Positions 10,801 to 22,369 of a stretch of DNA of 64,000 nt are shown in pieces. The notes below the pieces were generated by a model that was not told the DNA's origin, ran no database searches, and saw only the letters and a program-made list of their open reading frames with translations. The position numbers and the translations under genes are program-made. The stretch lies in NCBI GenBank assembly GCA_003116995.1, contig BDSL01000062.1, positions 547,741-611,740 of the forward strand. Direction: 5' to 3'. Position 1 is the first letter of the stretch; each line of letters opens with the position of its first letter. This DNA comes from Yamagishiella unicocca. Taxonomy: Eukaryota; Chlorophyta; Chlorophyceae; Chlamydomonadales; Volvocaceae.

Positions 10801-13800
10801 AAAAGCCTCTCCCGCCGCCCCCCTTCCCCCACGCCTATACGCCAGCTACACCTCCCATGTCGAGTAACCGGTTCTCTCCCCCCCGCCTCGGTTTGTCGGC
10901 CGTGGATTCGCGGGTTCTCTTATCAAACCCCCCCGCCTCCCCCTGGTAGTACAGCGCCACCTCCCCCCCACCTGGCCACCTCCCCCTGGTAGTACAGCGC
11001 CACCTCCACAATCCGCAGGTCCACCGCCTGACCCTTGCTGGCCAGCCAGGGGGAGCTGCTGCCCGCCAGCCCCAGCAGCCCTCCCGCCAGAGCCAGCCCC
11101 TCCCCCTCGTGAGCGCCTAGCACCGTGAGGAAGTCGTAGCCTGCGTGCAGGCGGGGGGGTTTCGAGGAAGCGTGGATGCCAGAAAAAACCGTTTAGAATA
11201 GACGTTTTGAGATGCATGCTGGAGGACTGGGTTGGGGATACGCTTGCATGCGGGGGGAGGGGGGGGGGGCGACATAAAAGAACCGGTAACGCGAGTGGGG
11301 AAATGTAGCGCGTGCGTGCGGGGGGGGGTTAAAGAGAATCCGCGAATCCACGGCCGACAAACCAAGGCGGTGAAGATGGCGGTCCAGAAGAGACGGGAGG
11401 CGAGTAGATGGAGCGGAGGGGTTGTAGGGGGGAAGTGGGGTTTCGGGTTCTAGAGGAAACGTGGCGGGGTGCGGCCGTGCGGGGACAGGGGAAATGGGGG
11501 AGCGGGCTACAAGGCGAGGGAAGGGGGACGATGTGTTCTTTCGCTGGCTAGGGTTTAAGAGCCTTCCGCAGCAGTTCATTTTCTCCTCCGTCGGCCCAAG
11601 GATTTCCTCTCTAGCCTCCCTCCCCCGTCCCCCACCCTGGAGCACCCCGAAGACGCATCAGCTGGTCAGCTGCAGGCGCACGTCCTCCACACCCATACAC
11701 ACACACACCGGCCCCACCCCCCCGTCACCGACCCGCGGGTCCCGCCTGCTCGAGCCCTTCGCTCATGAAGCGCCGTACAGCCACCCGTGTCTCAACGTTC
11801 GACTGCAGGGAGGGGGCCGGGAAGGTGAGGGAGAGACTGACTCAGCACCTGCTGCTGACCGGGAGCCGGAGGCCGTGTGATGGCAGACGCGTCAAATGGT
11901 CAGGCGTGCGGTGATGCGGTGAAACCCGCGTATAAAACACACACCTTAAGGCCGTCCAGCTGCTTCATCACTGAGTCAGCAACCACCAGGAAAACCTGCG
12001 CGAGGAGAGCGGTTGGGACGGTTGAGGTTGGGGCGGTTGATGTTGGGACGGTTGAGCCGGGGGCGGTTGATCCGGGGGCAGTGCTGCGCCGCCGGTACGA
12101 CAACAGCAGTAGCCTGAGTGGTGCGGGGAGGCGGGCGGGTGAGTCAAACCATTTTTGGTTGCAAACGCGAGCCGCGTTGTGTTTGTATCAGTGGCGGCTG
12201 CACAAGGCGGCTACCCCGAACGTTCGTGCAAGGGGAACCAAGATTCCTTTCGGGAAGTAGTCTTCGACCAGCTTGATGCCTTGCGGTTATGCACAAATCG
12301 TGCTTGAAGGAGTGTATTACACATGAGACGCGCATGAGAGACGCGAATGCGATGTTCGTGAGGCGCCGCAGCCTGGCGCTCGAGGCACACAACATCACGA
12401 CAACGCCTCCACCCCCCGCCCTGTCGCAGCCCCCAAGCAAACCCGGGCCTCCTTGCCGCTCCCCCTCCCCCTTTGTCGTACAGCGTACGACCTACCTGGT
12501 CGTGCAGCGGCAGGCTGCGGCCGAAGCGGCCCTGCGCCGCCAGCTCCACCAGCAGCGACCAGTCCAGGGGGGCCCGCCCGCCGCCGGAGGCTGCTGCCCC
12601 GGACGTCAGCGAGGTGTTACTCCCCAGCATGGCCAGCAGGGCGGACGTGTCCGGGAAGAGGAGCAGCGGGCCGGGGGCGAAGAGGCCGGCGGCGGCGGCG
12701 CCAGCAGTCGCGGGGGTGGCGGCAGCGGGGGCTCCCGCCGATGACTGATTGGCCTAAAATCCCAAAACAGGAACGAATGACGTTCAATTAGAATGAAAAC
12801 ACGTACGGAGTTGAAGCAACAGTGAGGGGTAGTAGCGTAGCAACACGCGTTGGTCACGTGGGGGATAGTAATGCGAGGTGCGGTGAACCGGCACACGAGG
12901 GCAAGGCATGCGGCGGCGCCAGGAGCGGCACGTGATCGGTTGGCGGTTGGTGGGTGGTTGGCGGTTGTTCAGGGGCCGGGGGGTGCTTCTTCGTTCCTAC
13001 TCCGGCTCCGTGCCGGCGGGCCTCGGGCGGGAGATAGGGAGGAGACCCGGCAAGCAAAGAAACCACTACTACTGCTACTTAACTAGGTTTAGATGCCACG
13101 GAGGGGGGTGGGGAGATGAGGCGGCCGCCTACCTTGGGAGGCCGGGGTGGCGTCTGGAAGGGCTTGGGCGGCAGCGGCGGTGGCAGTGACCGCGGCGGCG
13201 GCTGTGGCGCCGGCGCCGGGACACCCGCGGCGTCGGTGCGGGTTGCCGCCGCGGCCGCCGCCAGCGGGGTTGCGGCAGCAGCGGCAGCAGCAGCAGCAGC
13301 AGCACCAGGCGGGGCGATAGCGTCCCTGGGGTGCGAGTGTGGGTCAGGGGGGTGGCGTGAAAACCGTTGACACGAAAAAGACGGGGGGGGAGGGATACAG
13401 GAGGAGTCGTGAGGAACCGATAAATGGATATATGAGAAGAGACAATTACTAGGCAGGTGCAGGTGCAGGTGCAGGTGCAGGTGCAGGTGCAGGTGCAGGT
13501 GCAGGTGCAGGTGCAGGTGCAGGTGCAGGTGCAGGTGCAGGTGCAGGTGCAGGTGCAGGTGCAGGTGCAGGTGCAGGTGCAGGTGCAGGTGCAGGTGCAG
13601 GTGCAGGTGCAGGTGCAGGGACGTGTCGTGTACCTCCCACCGTGTCACGTGCTGCCGCATCAACGTCACGTGCGTCAGCTTGTTGTCTGTCGTACAGCGA
13701 TCACACGGGCCAGTAAGTAAGCCCCCTTGGTTTCCCCTGCCACAGCCGCCCCCCATAAGGCCCCCCTGCACCGCCGCACCCGGTGTAGAAGCTCTTGACT

Positions 13801-16800
13801 GCCCGCAACACCCCAGCCTCGCTCGGCGGCTGCTTCTGGCAGGTGATCCAGGGCAGCCGCACCGAAGCGCTCACGTCCCGCCCCAGCACCAGCTTTAGGT
13901 CGTGCAGGTGCTGGGAGGCGGAGGCGGAGGCGGGTCCTGTCATCCTGCCGGATGACTCCACCTGGCAGTGGGGGAAGGTTGAGGGGGGTTTTGATAAGCG
14001 AATCCGCGAATCCACGGCCGACAACCGAGGGCGGTGAAGGTGACGGTCCAGCGGAGCGGCGAGGCAAAAAGGAGGAGCGGAGGCGCTGCTGAGGTGTAGT
14101 GATAGGCAACGTTGACTGTAGCCAAGTGGCGAGGGGGGGGGAGGGGTTGCAGAAAAGGACCGGCCACTCGACGTGGGAAGTGTAGCTGCCGGCGCATCGG
14201 CTTCGAACACATGGCTGAGTGGGTGGATGGTTGGGCATCCCCCCCCCCCCAAAACTAGGGGGAAGGGGCCGCGTGCAGCAACAGCGGCACGGCAGCGGCA
14301 CCGGGTACCAAACGAGGTGATGGGTGGAGGCCCATACAGCGCCAGTGCCGATGCCGATGTACCGGGAGAGGGGAAGAGGTAAGAGAGCGAAGCGCAGGAT
14401 ATGGTGGGCAGGGGGGGTGATCTCGAGATACACGAGGCTGACTGAGCTTACTTTTCGCAAACCCTGAACACCCTCCATTCCTCCAGGAATTTTAGGGGTC
14501 CCCCCCTCCTTTACCTTTATCCCCTTACCCTGCCTCCCACTCAAACAGGTCAACAACGCATGCAGGTTCTTTTCATTCCTCCTGTGGCAGAAACACGCTT
14601 CTACGCTACCCCACCCACCCACCCGGGGCACATCCGTGATCAGCCCCCTCGCCAGCCGCTGCTCCTCCAGCCGCTGCTGCAGCAGGTCCACGTTGATGAT
14701 GTTCCACTCGAGCCGCAGCCACAGCGGCCGCAGACCCGCGGGTCGCTCGGCGGGCAGGGCCTCCGCCAGGGCCGCGGCGCCTTCAAGCGTTGGCGGGTGA
14801 CACAAGCGATGGGGGTGAAGGGGGGGAGCGGTAATCAGGGAATCCACGACGGACCAACCAAGGGCGATGAAGGTGGTGAAGGTGGTGAAGGGGGGGACGC
14901 GCGGTGGGGGTGAGGCTGCTGGACGGTGAACAACAGATCTCCTATCGCGGTTGCTTCGTCCTATGTGACAAACACGCGTTGTGACACTACCTTCCCCACG
15001 CGCTCCTGATGGTCCCACCTGCACCTCCTCCCCCCGCCCCCCCCATGTAATCAGTCTTTCTGCCACGCACACACACACGCCCCCGCCCCCCGCACTCACC
15101 CGCGTCCCCAATCACGTTGTGCGAAAGGTGCACCTCCATCAGCGCGGGGTGCAGCAGCGACCTCGCCACCGCAGCCGCGCCCCGGTCACCTATGCGGTTG
15201 TCGAACAGCCACAGCTTGGACAGCTCCAGGAGGGGCGCGGCCCTCTCCTGCAGCGAGGGGGGGGCGGGAGGAGGGGGGCGGGAGGAAGGGTGATGGAGAC
15301 AGCGGGGTGAGGAGGGGGGTGAGGAGGGGGGTGAGGAGGGGGGTGAGGAGGGGGTGGGGCGGCGGGGTGGCGAGGGGAAAGAAGGGCCTGGGAAAGCAGT
15401 AGGGGGAGGCGAGCTGTGTGTATGGCACCTGCCGTTGAGGTGAGGGGGATGAGGTGAGGGGGGATGAGGTGAGCCCTGGATTGGGCTTCGATCGCGATTG
15501 CGAGGCCGAACCTCGCGGGGGTGTGAGAAAGGTGGAGATGACCGGGGGGGGGGTCGGTGCGCTAGGGGCTGTCATCGGGTGGACGCGTGGGTGCCAGCCG
15601 GCAGGTACACTTTAGGGCAGGTACACATTAGGGCAGGTACACATACCCGGTATTTTGGTGACGCCTCCCCCCCCTTCCGGGCTTTCTCTGCCCTCCCTTC
15701 GCCTAAACCCCTCGCCCCCCCTCCCTCCCCTTTCCGTCCCTCAGCCCACCTGGTACCAGTCCGCCAGCATCTCCACCTCCGTGTCGTTGAGCGCCTTAAG
15801 GGCGGGGCGGGGGAGTTGTGGCGGGGCGGGGGGAGGTGGGGAGGTGGGGTGGGGCAGGCAGGGGTTGCGCGGCACGTGCTGCTGACGTGCGGGGGTGCGG
15901 GTCAGCGGAGAGGTGTATGTCACCAGACGAGCCCTCAGATGAGCCCTCGGATGAGCCCTCGGATGATCCCTCAGATGGCACGTCAGATGATCCCTCAGAT
16001 GACACGTCAGATGACCCCGCAGATGACACGTCAGATGAGCCCTCAGGTGACACGTCAGATGAGACCTCCTGAGGGCTCATCTGACGTGTCATCTGAGGGG
16101 TCATCTGACGTGTCATCTGAGGGATCATCTGACGTGCCATCTGAGGGGTCAGATGAGATGATCCCTCAGATGACACGTCAGATGACCCCTCAGATGACAC
16201 GTCAGATGAGACCTCCTGAGGGCTCATCTGACGTGTCATCTGAGGGGTCACCTGACGTGTCATCTGAAGGATCATCTGACGTGCCATCTGAGGGATCATG
16301 TGACGGCATCTGAGGGCTCATCTGAGGGCTCATCTGAGGGCTCAGGTGAGCCGGGCCAGAAAGACATGCTTGCGTGGAGACATGCTGCGCCGCAGTAGCA
16401 ACCACATCGGCAGAACCCGCAACAGCCCCAACGGGTAATGGCTAACAGCAGCAGTGGCAGCGGCCGTGGTGGAACGAGGCCCGGCTGCTCCAAGACCCCA
16501 CTTGAACCCGAACTCACACACGGAAACGAGCCCTCTCCACTACGGTAGTGCCGATCCACTTGGCCCCTCATATGCCCCCACCTGCCGCTCCAGCCGCAGA
16601 GACACCCGCAGCCGTCCCGATGCGTCCAAGCTGCGCTGCCGCCTCATCAGTTCGGGAGTCAGCGGCGTCGAAGAAGCCACCGCCGCCGGTCGCCGAGCTG
16701 GAGGCGGCGGGGGCACAGGTGCGGCCGCCGCCGCCGGCGGCGGCGGCGCCGCCGCCACTGGCGGCGGGGCCCGCCCGCCCGAGGCGCCTACCCCATCGGC

Positions 16801-19800
16801 AGCAGGCTGCCGTACCTCCGTACCCGGCAGTACGATGTCGTGCTGGTCGATGTGGGAGTCGTCCTCTTCGAAGTCGGTGAGGGAGTCGCGGTTGCTGTCG
16901 TCGTCATCGTCCTCGTAATCATCAAAGTAACCTGGTTCGGGAGTTAGGGAGTCCAGGGAGGGCGTGCGCGGGGGGTTGCTCTTGAGGGTAAGCGCCGATT
17001 CAAGCCATAAGGCAGTCCAGGGAGGGGGACGGGGTCCAGGTTGGGCCTAGGCCTGTCAAGGGAGGGTTGTCGCCGCCGTACGACAGAATGCCGCGGGCCG
17101 CCCTGGGCTCATCCGTTCAAGCGCGCCCAGGAGGACCTGCTAGCGCCCACGCCCACACGCCCACACGCTCAGCGCTGGCACTTGTCGTGCCACGAAGCAT
17201 TACGAGAGGTTGTCATGGCAAGCGCGGAGCAGCACGCACCGTCGCCTTCGTCGCCCTCATGTTCGTCATCGTCCTCGTACTCGTCGTACTCGTCCTCTCC
17301 TTCACCGTACACGCTCTCCTCGCCCTCCCCCTCCACCTCCGCCTCCCGCTCAACGGCGTCCTCACCCCCGGCCGCGGCCGCCTCCGCCGCCTCTGCCGCC
17401 TCCGCCGCCTCCGCCGCCTCCTCCTCCTGCTCCTCGCTGCCCTCCAGGTCCTCCTCGTGGTTACACGGCTGGCAGTTGGAAGTTGATGGTTGGACATTGG
17501 GCTGCGCCTCCGCGTCCTCGTCCTCCAGCGCCGCCAGCAGGCCGCGATACTCCTCCGCAGGAGGCGTCTCAGCCGCGGTCGCCGACCCATGGGACTGCCC
17601 CTCCTGCTCCTCCTCCTGTTCCTCAACTCCCCGCTCCTGGCTCGTCCCAGCGTCGCCTGCGATGCCGCTGCCGCTGCCGCAGCCTCTGTCAGCGGCGGCG
17701 GCGGCTGCTGTGATGCGCCCAACGGACGTGAAGTTGTCCCCGGCGAGGGCCGCATGTACGACAGCTGCCACGTCACCAGCGCGTTCTTTTCCGGCACCTG
17801 CGCCAACGGCCGGGGGTAGGTAATGGGGCAAGGGAGGCTGGCGTCAGGGGGCTGGGTCCAGCCGGGTCGTGTGCAGCCGCCTCCAGCCTCCACCACAGAG
17901 CGGGTGTGCAGCAGTAGCGGCGCGCTCCCCTCCGAGAAAGCACCGACCAGCCGTGCCCCCGACCCGGCTCCCCTAAAAATCTAATTACCCTAAAACCTCT
18001 CACGAGACCTCTTGAGCCCCTGGGGCCATGGGCCCCATGCTAGACCTCCTCCGCTCTGCCCAGCCCCCCCCCCCCCGCCCCGCCCACGGGTTTCCCTCGA
18101 ACCCCGCCCCGCCCACTGTGTTTTGGGTGCCACCTCGCCACCCCGCCCACAAAGCTGCCTCATATGAAAAACACACATCCCTTCGCCCCCCGGCCCCCGG
18201 CCTCCTCAGTCCCCGGCCCCCACAGCTGCGCACCCCGTACTCCTCCGCCGCTGCTCCCAGGAGTCTGGGCGGCTTCGAGGCCCGCAGGGATGCCGACCTG
18301 TGCCTGCAGCATGGACAGGAAGTCCAGGGAGGGATCCGCGGCAGCGGCGGTGGCAGCGGCGGCGGTGGGGCCGGTGGAGGCGTCGGCCGGCGCTTGCTGC
18401 TGCCGCTGCTGCGGGGCAGGGGGCGGCGGCTGGGGCCGTGGAGGGATGAGGCTGGGCGCTCCGGCCCCTGCCGTGCCGTGCCGTGCCGCTGAAGACGTCG
18501 GGACGGCTCCTATGGTATCCAGACCCGGGAGGCCGCAACCGGTGAGGGAGGAAATGGGGTGTGCGCGAGAGGTGGAGGTGGAGGGGCTGGTGCTCTCGGC
18601 GCCTGCGGCCCCGGGCGGCGGCGGCGGCGGCGGGATGAAGCGTGAGGAGGAGGAGGGGGGGGGAGTCGCGCCGGCGGTGGCGGCGGCGGGGGTGAAGGGC
18701 GTGAGCGGCGGCCTCGCCAGGGACTTGTGGAGCACTGGCTGCTCGCCTGCAGCGGGGGCGCGAGCAGTGGGAAGAGGTGTGGTCTGCGGAGCGCCAAGAG
18801 GGGACTGGGAGGGCGGCGGTTGTTGTAGGCCTGGACAGTATCTGAAGAAGGAGCTGCCCAAACGCGGTATACCGTGCAAATTGTACCTCTTAACATCTTT
18901 GGAGTCATGTCCCGGTATAGATGCTACATGGCACGGGGCGAATCAATCCCAGCCGCCAACTGCACCGGACCAGCCACCCATCCACCCGTCTTCTCTGGTG
19001 ACACACACACGATTCTACGTCACCCGCCTGTCCCCCCACCTCTAACCTGTTCTACACGGGTTACCCACCCACCTACCCACCTACCCGCCTAACCGCCTAC
19101 CCACACAGCTACCCACACAGCTACCCACACAGCCCATTCACCCATCCGCCCACGTTTTCCCTCTCAACCTCAACCTCCCCCCCGCCTCCTCCCCCCCGCC
19201 TCCTCCCCCCCGCCTCCTTCCCTCCCCCCACGCGCACGCAACCATGCTATCCAAAGCCTACGCGCCAGCTACGCCCCCCATGTCGTGTCACCGGGTCTCT
19301 TCGCCTCCCCCCCCACCACGCACCTGTCAGCACCTGCCGAGCCCACACCTCCAGCCCCGCCAGGAAGGGCTTCCCGAAGCGCTGGCCGTGGGGCACTGAC
19401 ACCTGCGCGACCGGGGGAAGGGGGAGGGGGGGGGGAAACAGGGGCAGAAGGCAGGTTGCAAAACCTCCCCTCCCTCACCAAGCACACCAGCTTCCTATGG
19501 CTCCGGCTCCTCCAGCCGCAGCTCCGCGCCGTCACCCCTGGACCCCCCCAATGCCGTACACACGGGTTTCCACACCAGCCCCCCTACCACGCCCACCGCC
19601 GACCCACGGGTTTCTTCTCAATTCCCTACCCGCCCCGGCCCCCCCACCCCCAAAGCCGCCGCCGCCGCCGCCGCCCGCACCTTCCACACGCCGTCCTTCT
19701 CCAGCTCCACGAACAAGTACTGGTTGGCCATGCCGTACACTTCGGGAACCGCGCCGTACGCCACCGCTCCGCCAGGGCTGGCCCCACCGCGGCCGCGCCC

Positions 19801-20739
19801 CGCCGCCGCCCCTGGAGTCCCGCGCCAGCCTCCGGCTCCGCCGCCTCTGCCTCCTTCACCGCCTATCCGCGGGTTGAACCCGGGGGGGCTAGACCCGGAT
19901 GGAGCGGCCCAGGACCCCTCGCCATCCCTGCCGCCACCTGCGGCGATGCAGGTGGTTCCGGAGCCGGATAGGGAATTGTGGGAAAGTACAGGAGGAATGT
20001 AAAAGCGGCGTCAAGCGAGGAGTAAGCTGCGCCCCATGCGAACCCCTCAGGCAGACGCGGGGAGCCGCTGCAGCCGAGGTCTGACCGCTACTACCGCCGC
20101 CACAGTAGCGCTGGCGATGGCAGGGCAGCTGGAGGGCGGTACAGGGCAGGTACGGCGCACTGTACCGGGCTCGGGCAAGCAGGGAGACGTCTTCGAGCTG
20201 GTGTGGATCTGCAGCTCACCACTCCGACCGCCGCCGCTGCCGCCACCCCGACCACTGCCGCGACCACCGCCCCGACCGCCGCCGCCGCCCCGAATGGCCC
20301 CTCGGCCGGTGTAGCCCGCGGGCCCGCAGAAAGGGCCGCCAACGTCTTCATGCCGATTGCGAGCACCTGGGACGACGGCGGCATAACAACCAACTTAGGC
20401 GTCGGGTTCTAAAGGAACCATTTGATGCATGCGTCAAGGGGGGTGGGTAGATGGGAGGGTGTGGTGCGGCGCAAAGCTTAATGGGCACTTCAAGGATGGC
20501 GAACACGATCAGAGTGACGGAAGGGTGCGGCATCAAAGACGCAGCCGAAGGCATGTAGTGGTGTGATACCGACCTGCCGTGGAAGGCACCGCCCCGCGAC
20601 CGCCACGTCCGCGTCTGCCGCGGCCCCGATCCCCAGACGCGAAGTCGTCGGCGTTTCCAAAACCACGGTCGCCCCCAGATCTGCCGCGGCCCGAGTGTGG
20701 CGGTTGTTGTGCAGCCGACCGGCCGCGACCTCGTGCCAT
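7841..20739 (-). CDS. RGG / acidic / LRR / PIN-domain protein, 20 exons, 1404 aa
   Basis: PIN domains are Mg-dependent ribonucleases; LRRs bind proteins and RGG tracts bind RNA, so an RNA-processing role is inferred. Exons (minus strand): 20739-20574, 20366-20220, 19937-19681, 19402-19324, 18830-18234, 17797-17240, 16931-16582, 15794-15750, 15247-15100, 14780-14623, 13961-13780, 13325-13133, 12753-12496, 11995-11945, 11802-11733, 11140-10972, 10607-10452, 9929-9830, 8627-8395, 8138-7841. Every junction is GT..AG with matching phase, and the sum is exactly 1405 codons. Residues 1-190 are RG/GGR-rich; 217-415 Pro/Ala-rich; 416-640 strongly acidic; 720-835 carry RNI-type LRRs (KLWLFDNRIGDRGAAAVA, EVHLSHNVIGDAGAAALAEA). 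The PIN domain spans about 980-1195: LLLFPDTSALLAML (Asp 995), VFLVVADSVMKQLDGLK, YDFLTVLGAHEGEGL, DLRIVEVALYYQ, VILLSNDNAQISA (Asp 1179). The usual acidic residue before LDGLK is Gln 1058 here. Donors of exons 5 and 6 are the least certain. Confidence 0.82.
9330..9521 (+). repeat. GGGAGGGTA minisatellite, G-quadruplex-prone
   Basis: About 190 bases are built from GGGAGGGTA and GGGAGGGAGGGTA units, within the PIN-gene intron between exons 18 and 19. The plus strand carries dozens of G-triplets with 1-3 base loops. The gene is transcribed so that its RNA carries the C-rich version, leaving the G-rich strand as template. Confidence 0.85.
9625..9705 (+). repeat. Degenerate interstitial telomere-like repeat
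   Basis: Scattered GATTTAGGG, GTTTTAGGG, GTTTAGG units, including one exact TTTTAGGG (the Chlamydomonas telomere unit) and several TTTAGGG. The array is short and imperfect, and lies in a PIN-gene intron. Confidence 0.55.
10268..10450 (+). repeat. Two short tandem repeats in a PIN-gene intron
   Basis: Positions about 10278-10318 hold four copies of an ACACACGGAC-type unit. Positions about 10366-10450 hold three copies of a roughly 27-bp unit containing AACTAGGGTACGACAGCGCA. The second array abuts the 3' end of exon 17 at 10452. Confidence 0.75.
13456..13619 (+). repeat. (GCAGGT)n hexanucleotide array
   Basis: About 27 near-perfect copies of GCAGGT fill 165 bases in the intron between exons 11 and 12. 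The array is open in several frames (Gln-Val, His-Leu, Pro-Ala dipeptide runs); these are not genes. Each unit contains CAGGT, a donor-like string, but only on the strand opposite to the gene. Confidence 0.95.
15915..16345. repeat. Palindromic minisatellite of TCAGATGA units
   Basis: Units such as GATCCCTCAGATGACACGTCA are repeated many times, first in one orientation (about 15918-16070), then inverted (16073-16155), forward again (16158-16213) and inverted (16214-16345). The result is nested hairpin potential with turns at the CTCCTGAGGG points near 16070 and 16213. It lies in the intron between exons 7 and 8 of the PIN gene. The Ser/Asp-rich open frames across it are by-products. Confidence 0.85.
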
Positions 20740-22369
20740 CTGAAGTCGAGCTCCAACAAAGAGGGAGTGCCTTGCTGTCTTATGAACGCCTGTTTAAACT
20801 GATTTCAGACCGTAAATGATCAACAAAGCATGTGTCTAGGGCTTGGGACCTGGGCTAAGAGGCAACAAATTTGTAATTGTGCTTTGTCCATGTTAGCAAT
20901 CCTTTTAATGCAAACTGGTACGGACAGAACAATAAGGTCATATGAAATACGGTATCCTCGATTCCTATAGACCGAATCGGGTGATCTAGGGTTTGCGGTA
21001 GAATCCTTGCCGAGACAGATTTCCGTTGTTACCCTACTGTTTTATTGGATACCGGTGTCACCTATGCTCGGGTAATCGTATCATTCATACGGTTAACAGG
21101 AATACACTAAGGCCTTTGTGTAACAAAGTCTCTTCGTATGCTCGGCTAGGTTGAGCATTTGGTAAATACCAAACGATTGACTACCGGTACCTCATCACGA
21201 AAAGAGAGCTTGTTCGGCAATCGCTAGCTACTATCCATTCCGTCCGCCGGCGTGGGGAGGATGCCCCTTCCGGTAGCCGGGTGGTGTTTTCTTCCTTCTG
21301 CGTCTCTTTCAGGGTCATGCGGTGCACGCGATGGATCTCACTCACGTTCTGGGGCATGACGGTTACACGCTTACAACCAGCCGGGGTGGGAGAAAGGGGG
21401 GTGGTCATAGGAGGGATGGGGGGCTGTCGGGGACGGGGATAGATTGCAACCTGGATGGGAAGTTCTTGGCATGGACCCTGCCAGATGGGATGGAAGCGAA
21501 CTAGTTGGGGGAGCCCAAAGGATGTGATCGGCTGCAGTCGGTCTGCTTTTCGAGCCGTGTTGAACCGTGTCACCGTGGCGACAGCGGCAATCCTTCAACT
21601 TTAACCTCTCCAGCCTACACGTATCTTTGAGCTGAGTCATCTAGTGTCATTGCACCTCTCCAAATTCGTCTTGCCGAGACACGGCCTCCTGCAGCATTTG
21701 GCCCGAGGCGGGTAACTGGAGGTGGAAATGTTGCTATAATCCTATATGTCATCATTACCCAGCTGAAATGAGGCCAGTAACAGATGGTGGTGACGGTGGC
21801 AAACGTGCTTCGGGTGCTTCGGGCAGGTGCGGTGGGTTGCCACACCCTTCTGGCCACCCACGAAGGCCTCCCTAGAGCGCCGAACCCTTCTTCACGAACG
21901 AGCCAATAGCTAGCCGATGAGAAATCCAAAGTGCATTTTTGTTTCATAGTTATTGATTGAGAGCTGCTGGCACGTCCAGGCGACCAGGCCGGTTGCTTGC
22001 TGTACGTCTGACTCTCCGATTTTCTAGTGTCGCGTCACACGAAAGACAGGTGCAATGCTCAAGTCAAAGGCCAGAAATTGCGTTCAACAGAGGACTTTCG
22101 CGACTGCAAATGCTCGTGTTCGGACGTGTTCAACCCTCATTAAGTAGCTAGGGTGACACCTGCGACGCGTTAAAATAAATATTTGTTATTACCCAGTCAG
22201 CGAGCAATTGGTGTGCCCTGGCGGGAGGTCAGTTGGCAGTCCAGGGAGGCCCTCTGACTAGGTAGCCCGGAGTGAGTACGGTCCGTTTACCTGGTACACC
22301 CTTACAGCCTGGGCCTTCGTCAGCCGTATGCCTGCGTAGTGCAGCCACACTTGGGAGGCCTCGCAGACG
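20740..22369. other. Intergenic between divergent PIN and sulfotransferase genes
   Basis: No gene is supported. Being the shared upstream region of two divergently transcribed genes, it should hold both promoters, but I cannot identify a convincing TATA box or element pair. GC content is visibly lower than inside the PIN gene. Confidence 0.5.

Noticed and set aside
13449..13720. Gln-Val, Pro-Ala and His-Leu dipeptide-repeat proteins
   Set aside because: Products of the GCAGGT array in an intron of the PIN gene.
15498..16405. Ser/Asp/Pro-rich plus and minus ORFs
   Set aside because: They read the palindromic TCAGATGA minisatellite in both directions and lie in an intron.
17169..17896. Arg-rich and Pro-rich alternative frames over the acidic exon of the PIN gene
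   Set aside because: Only the acidic frame joins the flanking exons in phase and continues into the acidic start of the next exon.
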